Position numbers and translations under genes: made by a program. Source: Auanema rhodensis (taxonomy: Eukaryota > Nematoda > Chromadorea > Rhabditida > Rhabditidae). From it: 64,000 bases of DNA. Within the stretch, counting starts at the first letter, position 1. Each line of letters opens with the position of its first letter. Below the pieces are notes generated by a model. The model was not told the origin of the DNA, did not search any database, and saw only the letters and a program-made list of their open reading frames with translations. Below are positions 1-15,800 of this stretch, piece after piece. The stretch spans positions 7,440,001-7,504,000 of the forward strand of contig OZ059898.1 in the NCBI GenBank assembly GCA_964057225.1. Reading direction: 5' to 3'.

Positions 1-3000
1 TATTCACATTCATAAACATTTTGACAAGCAACCTTAAACAATTATAAATAACATTTTGATTAAGTTGAAGTTGAAACATACCCGAACTTCATCCAATGTA
101 AATACTAAACTGGCATTAAACTGGAGACGATATGGATCAAACACAGGATTATACTTTCGATCATCTCCAAACTGTAGTGGATTATAAATTGGTTTGATAT
201 CATCTTGGAATAAAAGCTTATGTCTTGTACCATCAACTCTCCCTAAAATGAAAATATTGATTAGTTCTTATATTAAAATATTGAAAAACATACATCGTTG
301 ACCATACTTATAAGCATTTATATTATCTTGTTCAGTTGGTGGATGACTAACTATTGTTATATGTCCATCTGGAGACATTAAATCATCTAAATGATTTTCA
401 TTGAATGTTCCAAGTAATCCAACAGTAACAAATCGTTGTCCTCCTATAGTTATATACATAAATTTAATATAATTATAATAAGTTTAATATAATACCTCCA
501 ACATATTGAAGTGTTGATGGTTGTGTCACTTTATTAATAAATTCTTGTTGAATATTAGCTGTACGACGTCCGAATTCATCTAATCCTGTACCAAAGTAAT
601 CAGCTCCTCGGAAATTCTGTTTAATATTTTGAAATGATAAATAATAAAATAATATTCATACAGCAAATGTTTCATTAAAATCTGGAGGAAGCAATGTCAT
701 GACTGATAGAACACCATGAGCTTCAGCTACACGAACACCAGCTCCAGAATCAAACATAACAAGAATTTCAGATTGGTTATGATTACGTTCTGGTGAACGT
801 AATGTAACACCTTAAATGAAAATAAAATTAAAAATATTATAAAGAAATGTGATAATAACCTCGGAATCTTTGCATTTTCAATTCAGGAGTATCAAAATAA
901 ACTTTGTGACCATTGACAACAATATCCATACGATAACGCCATCTTAAACATCGTATTTACTAGCTTAGAGATTCAAGTTTTAAGTTTAATTAAGTTTTGA
1001 ATACAGCTTAAGTATGAATTGAAATAATTTTTGAAATACCTTCTAAACTCTTTTCGAGCGAACAATTGAACAATGTCTGATTGATTTTCTCTTGCAGCAA
1101 CTCCAGTGATAACAGATGCATGAACTTCTTGATTCCCTAAAGAAATTGAATATTCAATAATATAATAAAAATAAAATAATCTTACAATCTGTCTTTGGAG
1201 GTTGTTCCATTCTAATTTGAACTTGAAGATCATGTCTTGGATCTTTACTCATTGTTAATACATAATATCCTTTTCCTTGGAATGTATACCGAGTTCCATC
1301 ATAAGTAACAAAATGTGGATCACCGTAAGCAATTCCTTTAAATTTTTTGTTTTTTTTTCTTTCAAATCATTATTAATCTTACCAGCAACTGGTGGAATAT
1401 ATTCTTGACAACCAGATGTTTGACGTCGCCAAAAGTAGAATTCACATGCACCAGCCCATTTACAGCATTTCTCATATGCCATTGTATCTGTATGAAAATT
1501 GGACAAAGATGGTACATATGGTGGACGTTTAAATGGAAATGAGCCCATAGGATGTGCACTATAAAATATTTGTTATCATATAATCAGATTTATAGTTAAA
1601 TAGAACTAACCGTTGAGCTGTACCCGGACTGAAGAAACGTAAATGTGCAGCATTTTCATAATCATCCGAATGCATTAACCATCCTTCAAAATCATAACAA
1701 CATGTCTGACCAGCACCTGTCCATCTACAATTTAAGTTTAAACGTTTGAAAAGTATAAGGTTATAGGTTTAAACATACGTTGCAGCAACACTCATAACAC
1801 AATGCTGAGCTCCTTTATTATATTCACATGATGCATCACCGTCAATATCACAACCAAACAATGGCATATATCTTCCTATAAAACTTATTGTTTTATTAAA
1901 AATATGTATCAATATACATATAATAAGTTCAATTATACAATATTCTTAAATGGATGTACCTAAATCTAACATAGCTTGGTCCATTGTGCATGGACATGGA
2001 ACAAATGGCTCCAAATCCATTGCAAAGTTAACACGTTTACCATCATAATCAAACCAATCCTATATTTTCAATATAAGACATGATTGAAAATCTATATTGA
2101 ATACCTGGCATAGCTCCAATGCCCAATTCCGTCCTAATTCATATTCCCATACATCTCTGAAGTACCATCCGAACGGAGTTAATTTGCTCCAAAAGACACT
2201 TAACAATCAAAATTTTTGATGAATTAAACAAACAAACAATTGCTTACCCAGTAGTCTGATCAGCATCTGATATCGAAATCCTAACAACACCAAATGAGTA
2301 TTTTCGCCAAGAATCAAATAACATTGTAGTTCGTGCAAGAGTTCGAGGATCGAACTCGTAAAGACCATCATTAGATGTTCGTTCAGCTATAGTTCCAACC
2401 TGCAAAATGTTGTTAAAGTTGCAAGAATATGAATTTGAATAAAACTTCTTCAAATATATGATCATCAGTATCTTCCCAATAACCCATTAGTTTGATATCT
2501 ACCATAGCATTAATATCATTTGTCAAGTTATATGGAGCCCATTCTAATCGAAGACGTGTAGCATTGGCACTTCTCCAATTATTATGTGGTTCACGTGGAT
2601 TATCAATTAATTTGACATGAGGTGAAGCTAAGGATGGTTGTACTGAAAATAATTAAATATCAATTAATTATATGATATAATTAAAGTATATTTACATAAA
2701 TAAAACGTTCCAATATACGGATAACTTTGACCACCATCTCGGCTCATTTTCGTATTAACCAGTCCCGTCTTATACATTCGATTTACAGGCAAAACACATT
2801 GTGCACGATGCATATTCAGCTATAATAATATAAATTAATATAATTATAAATAATATATTTCATATTTGACTTACTCGTATACAGTCTACTTGATATTCAT
2901 CAAATATAACTTTTACTACATCACCACCACGTAAACAAGGACCCGATACATTCACATAAACTCCACCAATCATAGTAGCAGCTATTGGAGCCGTAGTCAT

Positions 3001-4654
3001 ATAACCTAATATATATCTTATATATATATATAGTTTATATAAATGTTGTATTACCTATACTTTCATTACTACATCCCCCTCGAATAATTTCTTCGTCAAC
3101 ACGGAATAGCCAACGACCAGGCACTCCAACATTTGAAAACTCTTCAACAATATGCTTAAGTTTTAAAAAGTTTTCATATGAATTCACCTCTCAACTTGAT
3201 TACACGACCTTCTCCGGAATATGGTAAAGCAGTCCAACCTGTTCCATTTCCTCCATTAAATCCAGCCTTTATAATATTTTTGTTAGAAACAAAAGAATGA
3301 TAATACTTACAATAGCACTTTGAAGACCTCCACGACCTTGTAAAGCTCCAGCAGTATTTGAAGATGTCCAATTAATATGAGCATAGTTAAACATTACATA
3401 ACTATATATAAATATATTCTGATTATCTTATTATGTTTCAATTATACCTTCTAATTTCATCTGTAGCTAATACAACTTGATATGTGTTCGTCCAACGTTT
3501 CGCTTCTTCATAACGGTTCACCTGAGTAATTTTCGGAGCTCCACCATAAGCCATTCGTTCCCAGGTCACTATTACAGCATAATCAGCACGAAAACCATTT
3601 GCTCCAATTATTCCTTCTCGAATTGCCATAGTTATGTTATCCAGCAGATGTGTATCTTCTACACGTCCCCACATCTTTAGAAAAAAATGATTTTTTTTAA
3701 TAAAAAAATAAAAATAAATTTGTTTTACCTTTTTCTCATATCGATCACGTGCAGTTTCAAACATGCTACCATATTCATCTTTGGGATTTATTAACGGACT
3801 ACCCCATTCATCAAATGTTTCAAAAGCTCGTGGACGAAATATTACTCTGAAATAAAATATTTGAAAGTTTCAACTTTAGTTTTAACATACCTATACCATA
3901 CATTAGATATTCCTCTTTCTCCAACAAATTGAAAGATTTGATCAGCATAGAATGCTGCAATGAAGGAAGCATCCTAAAACAATTATTTTCATATTCATTC
4001 TCATAAAAGTTTACGAACTCTCTGTTCGGGCCATCGAGGATTTGGAAATGTATATGGTGGTTGAATAAATTCTGGATCAGAAAAAGCAAGCATTCCATTT
4101 GGATAAATCTTAAAACAATTCGATTTTTATGCTATTTTTGTATAATAATTATTACCATAGTATAGTTAAAGCGGAATCCATAAAAGGGAAAATCAAAATC
4201 AAAATCTATTTGTCGGTCATGATGAGGCTTATTCAGTAGGTTAGCATCATTGTATAATGGTCCATATGGGAACAGATGCCACCAACCTGTATAATTTAGT
4301 ATTTTTTACTTATATTATATTATATATAAGTCTAAATATATAAAATCAAATCAATAATATACCTTCTTCTTCACGTAAATCCATATATTTTTCTCTTTGA
4401 TCTAACAAAGATGGATCAACATGGCCAGGATTTGGCATATAATTGAAAATTGGTTGTTTATTTCCAAATAAATCAATTGTAGACATTTCAGCATAAGTTT
4501 GTTGAGAATCAACAGTTTGTATAGTTGATAAAATCATAAAACACATGATCAAAAAGCTATGAACATCTGAAATGAAATGAATATTAAGGATGAAAGAAGT
4601 AATATTCATACCTTCAATATCATTTATTTTGATAGCTATAATGAATGGGAGCAT
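1..4654 (-). CDS. Mesh/SUSD2-like adhesion protein (NIDO-AMOP-VWD), 3' end outside window
   Basis: About 25 short exons joined by 45-70 bp introns give at least 1,070 residues in this window; the C terminus lies beyond base 1. A hydrophobic N-terminal segment ([18 protein letters not shown]) looks like a signal peptide. A NIDO-like region spans roughly residues 170-330 ([16 protein letters not shown]). A cysteine-rich AMOP domain follows at about 620-770 ([20 protein letters not shown], then [15 protein letters not shown]). A VWD domain runs at about 776-1000 ([10 protein letters not shown] through [19 protein letters not shown]). This order is that of insect Mesh and vertebrate SUSD2, which continue with a Sushi domain and a transmembrane helix; those would lie left of the window. 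Mesh acts at epithelial cell junctions of the gut in insects; the same role here is inference. Start: ATG at 4654 is followed by a 45 nt in-frame intron (about 4576-4620). A downstream start inside the signal peptide is the alternative. Several N-x-S/T sites fit a secreted or surface protein. Confidence 0.88.
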
Positions 4655-6071
4655 TATGCTCTCCAAATATTCTTCTTATATTAAAATTATATTTTTTTAT
4701 ATAATATAATAACAATTTAATAAAAATATTCTAAAATAAATATAATTAGAGATTCAAATCTTATACAGTATGCTAGTATACTGTAGAAAGTATACTGTAT
4801 TACAAGAATAACTTCTAAAAGAACAAATATTTATAAAAAGAATTATATAATATAATTTAATAAAATCAATATATATAGATCTATACCTATATATAAAAAA
4901 ATATGCAGAGATGGGTGTCAGGTATGACATCGACCGGGAGAAGCTTGAGGTTAATGCCTTATCTGGTGTGACCTATAGGCGTAGTCATGGGCACTAATCT
5001 CTTAATAATCCAAATTGGTAGCTATACCTCTCCTTAGTCTCCTTATATAGTCCTAAAGTGAATAGTAAACAGACGATTCAATTATATTATGTTGTTTATA
5101 CATATACATATAGTATGTATGTATATATTCATAAAACTTTTTGTATAATTAATATAGTTAAAAATACAAAAAAAAAGATTTTATCATCAAGTTTAAAATA
5201 CAAATTGTGTTAGTACAATTAAGGATATTATATACTACATCAGTACATCCAATTACAAATAGAATTATCTAAAATTCATAAAATATACTTTGTTTATAAA
5301 ATTCTTCTTCTGTGCGATAAAATAGGGACACCTGCAACTCAAAGGCCCCAGAACCCCACTTCAAGAAAAGAATTCGAAAAAAATAATTAAGGTTTTAGGT
5401 TCAAAAACATTCATCATTTTTTTTCTGAATTTTTTGTAGTTTGTTTCAAAAGTGGAATAGAGGATATTTGTTTTTAAAATTATAAAATTCTATAAAATCT
5501 TAGTATTTAAGTATAAATTCTTATAATGTAACAAATAAATAAAATAAAATATTTATATAAATATATTTGAATACAAAAAAAAAAACATTTTTTAAGATAT
5601 GGTATTACTAAGAAATATTTTTATAAAATATTCTTAGCTATACTATCACAATTCTATGTTATATAACAAACATATGAGAATGATGTTAGAAGAAATACCT
5701 AAAGCACAAAGACAAAAAAAAACTGAAAAATTAATTAAATAAACTATGATATACACATAGATTATATAATTAAATATAAAATATATATTTGACATGAATA
5801 TCGAAGATAGAAATCAAAAATATTTATGAGATATATTTCATATAAATGCTTTAAAAACAAAGCATATAAGATCATGAGGTTATCCCGTTCAATTTATGAT
5901 TATTATCATCGTTGTATTAAATATTATTATTATTATTAATTATAATAATATTTAAAATATTCTATAATTATAGAATATTATAAGAAAGAAATTAAAAATG
6001 ATATTTGATTATAATTTGAATAACAATAAATAAATATTCATCGTTAACCTCTTCCCATATTATTTCTGAGC
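4655..6071. other. intergenic region upstream of the Mesh-like gene
   Basis: This 1.4 kb AT-rich spacer separates the 5' end of the Mesh-like gene from the 3' end of the MAPK15 gene (both minus strand). The gap is far larger than the roughly 100 nt usual between genes of a nematode operon, so separate promoters are likely. The only notable content is a less AT-rich island at about 4909-5060. No convincing ORF, tRNA or snRNA was recognised in it. Confidence 0.6.
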
Positions 6072-8807
<2,736 letters not shown>

Positions 8808-8819
8808 ACCCGTTTTAAT

Positions 8820-8825
8820 CTAAAT
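8820..8825 (-). other. 3' splice site just upstream of the MAPK15 start (trans-splice candidate)
   Basis: On the minus strand a pyrimidine/AT stretch ends in TTTAG directly before ATTAAAACGGGT and the start ATG. An acceptor 12 nt from a start codon fits either spliced-leader trans-splicing or an intron in the 5' UTR. No upstream coding exon was found. Confidence 0.55.
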
Positions 8826-9418
8826 CAAATAATTATAATTATAATTATATATAGTATTATATAATAAAATTATTGAATTAAAATATTAAAAAAATTAAAT
8901 TAAAAAGAAATAAAAATGTGAAGTACAAATCAAAAAAACAATTTAATAAAAAATGAAAGAAAAAATATTTAAAAACTAAAAATAAATTTAAATTATAATA
9001 TTTATAAATATTATTTATATAGATATATGTATGTATACATACAGATATATGTAGATATTCACACAGATTCTGTTTTGATTATCATTACGATATATTTTTA
9101 TTTTTCAAATATTATACATATAGCTTTTTCAAAAAAAAAAAGAAAGAAAAATCAATGTGATTCTATAAGACTCTGCTTTGCTCATTTATGATATGAATGG
9201 TTAGCATTCATTTTATATTATAGGATTTCTATTGACTTTGATATATATATTATGCCAATATGAATAACTAGCCTGAATAATATTTAGAAAAAAAGTAAAA
9301 AAGGTGATATGATTAGCTATTTGTTGAACTAATTTTCACTATTCAAAGATTGAATCAATAGAAGGGCTGTTGAGAACTAGCACAATTCAAGAAAAAAAAA
9401 TAAGTTTGAGAGGTATAA

Positions 9419-9570
9419 AGGTGCCGATGCTGGACAGCGATGGTGGTGGGAGGGGGTAGGTTGAGGGGAAGCTTGCTCGAGGAAACCATGGAGACGCCGA
9501 AGGGCAGCACCAGTCTAGCCAGCAGGATCTCCTTCGTTTTCAACCAGGAGAGAGAAAGAAAGGAAGATGG
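9419..9570. other. isolated GC-rich island with open frames on both strands
   Basis: About 150 bp, far richer in GC than the surrounding DNA. On the plus strand ACCATGG starts an open frame (METPKGSTSLASRISFVF...) in which about 17 of the first 20 codons end in G or C. A GTGAGA donor-like site follows at about 9571. The minus strand is also open across the same bases with similarly GC-rich third positions. It could be a UTR exon of MAPK15, an unrecognised small exon, or foreign sequence. No product is claimed. Confidence 0.3.
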
Positions 9571-9648
9571 TGAGAGACGAAGAAATAGAGAATCGGAATA
9601 TATATATATATATACATATATATAATAACTTTAAGAGAAGATTGAGAA

Positions 9649-9649
<1 letters not shown>

Positions 9650-9695
<46 letters not shown>
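9650..9695 (+). repeat. (GA)n microsatellite
   Basis: Near-perfect AG dinucleotide tract of about 46 bp, just after the GC-rich island and a short (TA)n run at 9599-9624. Confidence 0.95.
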
Positions 9696-9699
<4 letters not shown>

Positions 9700-12597
9700 G
9701 GGGGAGATGGGGGAAACGTTTGTGAGCTTAGATAAGAAAAACGATGGAAACAAAGCTGAATTATAGCTGAACTGAGAACAAAATCGTTAAAAATTCTCAG
9801 ATGAGATCATTAAAAGACTAAAAAAATATTTTTGAAAAACAAGAAAAGAAAATTATTATTCATAGTAGATTTAAGGTGTAAAGAATAGTTAGTTAAGATA
9901 GTTCATAGATGATCCAAACAATTTTGGTTTAAGTTTTGTGATGTAATTGACATAACATAAATAGAAAAAACTGTTGTTTCTTTTGAACAAAAAAAGTTTA
10001 AAAAGTCATCTTCTTCATCTTCTCATGTTGTTAGACAACAGAGTCATTCACGTAAAAATTTGTTGAATGTGTGGAAAGTTGAAGACAATCTAGCCACTGA
10101 GAGTTAAAATAAATTTTTTGAATGTTTTTCTTTTTTCTAAGAAACATAAGAAGAAAAAGAATATATCTTATACTATTTCTTTTCTATTTTTTTCTTTATT
10201 TTAAGGTCTTTTATATTGACGAATATAAACATATATCTTTAAAGAATTATTAAATCATTAACTATATATTTATATATATTTAAAACTTTTAAAAATAAGT
10301 CTTGAAACGAAGTTATGAAGAGAATAATCCGAGATCACGATCATGATCTTACCTTTCTTGTGTTATTTTCAAGAAAATAGAGTAAAGTTGTTTTTCTGAT
10401 AAAATTATTGAAATTCTAAAGTTCGGGTAACTTCAACTAATAATATAAATGAAAAATATAATGATGTAATCTTCATATTTAAATATATTATTAACTATCA
10501 ATTGAAATATTTCAAAGAAAATATAATAATTAAATAGAAATTAGAAAAATAAAGTTTAGAAAAAATTATTGATCTATATCTTTTAATGAAAAAAAAAAGA
10601 TTTTTTAAATATATTTTACATAGATATATTGATTATTTCTATATTTTTCATAAAAAAGGACTGTCATCATAATCTTTTTTTCATTTTTCTTTATAAATTA
10701 AAATAAAAAAAGATATATTAATATAAGTAAATATGTTATAGAGAAATATAAAATTATATTGTAAAACTATCTAAATTGATTGAAAACATTCAAAAATAAA
10801 TAAAATTATTTTACATTTTTATTAACAAAACATGCTAGATGACTTTGCAAAACCATCATTTTATGAATTTTTATTATTTTTTTTCCACTTCACTACAGCA
10901 TATTAGATGATTATACATTAAAACTTTAATATGTAAAAACAATGAAAAACATTTCATTTAGTTATAAAAGTTCTTTTCAAAATAAAAACAAACAAATCTT
11001 TTGATGAAATTGAAATCTTACTTTTGCAAAAAATGGATGAATGGATGGATCTATATATACATACATATATAGTATATTATAAGGTAAATTATATATTAAC
11101 TTCAAATTAATAATGAAATAAAATTTATGTGTGTTTTTAAAAAAAAAAGTCAAAATGAATGAAGATTTTTCAGAATCTTAGTTTTCCGGAGCTTAGAAAC
11201 GACGGCAACTACCAGAATGGAAGAGAAAAAGAGAGAGAGAGAGACAAGGTAGTTGAACAATATACTGTTATATAAATGATTCATTTGAAAATCAATGAAC
11301 TTTTTTTGGCCTTTAAACTAAATATTTCTTATTTTTTAAAAAAAAAAAGTTCATTTAATATTAATATAAATAATATTAAATTTAAAAAAAAATCTAAAAT
11401 ATGATATAAACATCATAATAATCAATATAGTTAACTAAATATATTAACTATTTTGTATAGTTAATACACATACATAGAATAGTAGTATCAGTAAAATAAT
11501 TATTTTGAAAACAATTTATAGTATTATTATACTGATATATTCAGATAAACAAACAGTTTAAAAGATAAAATTATTTTTAAAAAAACTCAAGATTTAATAA
11601 AAATATTCTGTTTGAATAGTTAAATATATTTGTTCGAAGATACATACTTAAATTCAAATATTTCAAATATACATTTGTAGTTATATTATTTTTTATAAAA
11701 TTAATATTATTATATAAACTAATTATATAAAATAATTAATATATTTTATAAATATAAAGAGAAATAATTATAAGAAACGTGTTTCATTTTCTTTTGTCTT
11801 TTGAGAAAAAAAAAACTAGGAAGCAAGGATTTGCACATAATAATATTGTGGAAACGAAGCACCTTTTGATATTAAATAAACAAAAAAAAATGTGGTTTTC
11901 AAAATAAAGTATAAGTCTCATAACAAGTTTTACATAAAGTTGCAAAAAATCGATTCTGATCTTTTTCATTTTAGTGTTCCTCCTATTTCTATTACCTTTC
12001 CGTTCTACCGCTTTCTCGAACTCTTTTTTTTCTTTCTCTCTCTCTTACTTTTTCTTTTTTTTTTGCAAAATTCCTCTAGTATTTCCTTTTTCTCCTCTCA
12101 CCCTCTATTGCCATTTTATCTGCTCTCATTCTATAAATCAAGGAAAAATATAATAATTTGAATGGCCATGTAAGTTTATAAGTTAAGTTGTTCAGGTTTC
12201 ACCTGGAAGATACATCCTACATACAAGACATGTATTTCGAATGTATCTAACTATCTATAATATATAAACATGTTTGAAAAATATATTTTTTGATGAAAAA
12301 AATTTAAAAATAAAACTAAAATATTCAAAAATATATTTAAGTTACAAAGAAATAATTGAATGAAAAAGATTTTTGAGGTCATTGTATCTCACCTATTCAT
12401 ACCGTTATTACTATGATTACAATAAAGAATATAAAATATAATTTGAGATGTTAGAATAAAGAGTTAGATGAACATACATATGACTAACAATTGAATAAAC
12501 GGAACGTTGCCTGGGGGATAATGAGGTTAGATTCAGGTAATAAAAGGAATACAACTCTAGCAGGTTTGATGTTAAAGTCGTTGTTTTATGCTTGAAT

Positions 12598-12601
<4 letters not shown>

Positions 12602-12653
<52 letters not shown>
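12602..12653 (+). repeat. (GA)n microsatellite
   Basis: Uninterrupted GA tract of about 52 bp in the spacer upstream of MAPK15. Confidence 0.95.
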
Positions 12654-12657
<4 letters not shown>

Positions 12658-12940
12658 GATGGTTGGTTGATTGTCCGAGAATTTTCTATAAAGATCATGA
12701 AACTATGAGTATATGTCAGCTTGAAATTTGTTTTAAACAGCTTAGAAGCTTTTTATTATAAAAAGGAAAATATATAGAAAACGTGCTCACTTTCATTTTA
12801 TCTTGTAGTATAAGCTTGCAAGCCTGTTAGAAAATTTTATTTTTAAAATATTGTGGATAGGCTGAGAGAAATGAGAAAGCTTAACAACACCTATTTTATG
12901 ATTTTCACGGATTCTGCTTCAAAGGAGTCATATATGCACA

Positions 12941-12948
12941 TGACGTCA
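12941..12948. promoter_or_regulatory. TGACGTCA palindrome (CRE/ATF-type site)
   Basis: Perfect 8 bp palindrome matching the bZIP CREB/ATF consensus, in non-coding DNA about 4.1 kb upstream of the MAPK15 start. Binding is not shown. Confidence 0.4.
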
Positions 12949-13257
12949 TGAGAACATTTGATAGAAAAAAAACTAAAAAAAACAGAATTATTAAGAAATA
13001 TTCTACAACTTAACTATATGATATATACATACATGAATACAGAGAGAGAGAGAGAAAGGTATAGAGAGATATATAGAATATGAGAGAAAACATTGGTTTT
13101 GTTCCAAATCTCAAATATAAAAATTATTAAAACAAAAAAAATTAAATGTTAATAGAAGATTCAATAAATTATTTTAATGAATATAGAAATTTTTAAATTA
13201 ATATTATAATAAAAATAAAATTTTGATTATTAAAATTCTCATACACATACTCTGGAA

Positions 13258-13265
13258 TGACGTCA
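13258..13265. promoter_or_regulatory. TGACGTCA palindrome (CRE/ATF-type site)
   Basis: Second perfect copy, 317 bp from the one at 12941. Two copies this close in AT-rich DNA are unlikely by chance. Confidence 0.4.
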
Positions 13266-13593
13266 ATATACATCAAGGGACGTGTGAAATAATCACAGAG
13301 AATGAAAGAAACAGAAGTGAAGTAAAAAGTTGGATTAAAACAAATATTTTATAGGAAAAGGGATGATAACAATCATTATTCTTCTGATTTTCATTCATTG
13401 ACTCAAACAAATTGTCTTGATTTTCAAAACTGTTTGATAGAATAAGAGGCAACAACGCTCCTGTATTGAACAGAAAATTTGGAATATTCTATATAACACA
13501 AGCTATTATTGACAATACTAGGTAACCGAAAAGGAGCATAGGATTGGAGAGAATATAAAAGAGACAGGAAGATAGATAGATAGAAAGAGAGAA

Positions 13594-13650
13594 AGGGAGA
13601 GAGAGAGAGAGAGAGAGAGAGTGAGAGAGAGAGAGAGAGAGAGAGTGAGA
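13594..13650 (+). repeat. (GA)n microsatellite, interrupted
   Basis: GA tract of about 57 bp with two GTGA interruptions, preceded by a (GATA)n-like stretch at about 13571-13585. Confidence 0.9.
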
Positions 13651-14885
13651 GAAGCTCTATTCATCTGCTAGTTTCAATAAACCTTATGCACCTGCGCTTG
13701 TTATTATGACCCAAGCTTTCGTGAAGCTTCATATAAGAGCATCAGACTGAGTCGGAAATGTTAAAAACACTGTTTTCTTTTCACCCTTTACATAGACTAA
13801 TAAAGAGTTTTTCTTTTATTCTCTTATAATATCTTTTGATTGAATTCAATTCTTTAGTAATTATAAAACCTTTTATAGATACATAAGTAACTTGTTTTTT
13901 GTTATTTTTATTTTTAAAAAACAAAAACTAAGAAAAACACCAGAAAAACAAGAAAACATACATATTAGCATTTGACTATAAGGTTTATACATGTGTATGA
14001 AGTATATAAAACATAAAACCTGACCAATTCGCTAAAGTTTTAAGAGCATAAAGCATTATATGTCAAAGATTAATCAAATATATTGATCTTTATTATATTC
14101 ATTAAGAAGATTTTTTTGGAAAATGAGCAATCCAAATAGTTGAAAATGTAAAATATTTTATGAAAAAAAAGGAAGAAGAAGACATATTATACAGAAATTA
14201 TATTTAGTTATACTAAACTATATTTGAAAATTACATATTTCTGCTGAAAATAATTATGTTTCGAAGGTTTTTTTCCAGTTTTCAAAAAGTATAGTAATAT
14301 AATCTGTTAAATGTAAATAGTTAAAGTTTCTACATGAACAACACTATGTATCTCATATTTGGTGCTACTAAAGGTAATTGAATGCGTTTCAACTTAATCT
14401 GCGAACTTTAAATTATTATTTATGTTAACTTGAATAGATATATTATATTAAAAGTAATTTTATATATAATTTCATGTTTTTTTATTCTTGTAATATCATA
14501 ATCTATAGAATTCACAACCTTTTTTTTATATTTCCGATTGGATTCAAATTGAGCAGAAATGTGTAGTAAAAATTGAAAATAATGATGAAAACTGTTTTTT
14601 TATTTAAAAAAAACAAAGAAAGAAAAAAAAGTTTAGAAGATTAAAGTATAAAAGATATAAGTTTTTTTTTTGGAAGTAAAATAATAATATTAGATAGACT
14701 ATAATTAAAACATATTTGAAAAATCTAAAATTTCATTTTTCGAGAAAAAAAGAGAATGTAGGGGGTCGTTTCTGAAAATTCGTTAAATTTTCTGCTACTT
14801 GCGATTGATCTATGACAGCTTCATTCAAAGTGAGAAGAAACTATAAGAAAATGAAATTATAGAATTTCCATTTTAAATGTCCTCT

Positions 14886-14897
14886 CCCCCCCCCCCC
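14886..14897 (+). repeat. C12 homopolymer
   Basis: Twelve consecutive C residues in otherwise AT-rich DNA; a likely site of length variation or sequencing error. Confidence 0.9.
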
Positions 14898-15340
14898 TTC
14901 TTTTCTGTTTAAAATTTATATTTGAATTAAAATAAATAATTTATAATATATTGATTATATAATTGTTGTTTTAATGTAATTAGATCCTTTTTCCAATTTT
15001 TAAAATTCTTTCAGTTAGTATGATGTTGGATGAATTTACATGTTGAAACAGTCAACTCATTTCAAATAAGAGCAAGTACGGTTGTTCTCTAATTTCTTCC
15101 TTCTTTCTATATTTTCATTATAAATTAATTTTAACTATATATATATATATTTACATATATGTATATAATCTCTGTTATTAAAGTATTTAAAATAAGATAA
15201 TTTATATAAATCGGAGTGAGGTGACAAACTAATATGATATTAGCAGTCGGTTTCGCTAATTATTGGCTTTAAGGGGAATGAATATGCATCCGGAACACCT
15301 GTCTATTTGGAAATAAGGACAAAGAAATATAAGAGCATTG

Positions 15341-15342
<2 letters not shown>

Positions 15343-15404
<62 letters not shown>
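15343..15404 (+). repeat. (GA)n microsatellite
   Basis: About 62 bp of GA with one AAA interruption near its left end, 400 bp from the RhoGEF stop codon. Confidence 0.95.
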
Positions 15405-15405
<1 letters not shown>

Positions 15406-15800
15406 TGAGAGTAACCTATATACATATATACAGAGAGTGAAAGCTTTAAGCTAGCTTGTTAGGAAGCATGACAGGAGACGAGAAGAAGGAGAGTGGGGGA
15501 GGGGGACAGGAAAGGCTGTGAAATGGGTTATGTATAATATATTCATCGTGAAATTGTCTTATACGTCATTTTAATTATGTAAATTAAAATAAATATTGTT
15601 AACTAATATCATAAATTAATAAAATAAACTTTTATTTATATATAATATAATAGATTATCTTATACAATATATGCAGATACACAATATAAATAAATAAATT
15701 TATATCATTGTTAATCAAAAGAGATCTTTAACATGATTTTCTTATTTATAGATCTGTTTTTTTAAAAATTATATTTTTCTGATTTATTTAATTTATTTTT

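Larger units (their letters stand above)
8826..15800. other. 7 kb gene-free spacer, AT-rich with GA tracts
   Basis: No multi-exon gene is visible on either strand between MAPK15 and the 3' end of the RhoGEF. Content: AT-rich sequence, four large GA microsatellites on the plus strand, two TGACGTCA palindromes (12941 and 13258), a 12-base C run at 14886-14897, and a GC-rich island at 9419-9570. Short ORFs here are dominated by low-complexity residues. Confidence 0.6.

Noticed and set aside
9355-9543. Minus-strand open frame (about 60 codons) in the GC-rich island
   Set aside because: The opposite strand is equally open across the same bases, so coding direction cannot be decided; kept only as an anomaly.
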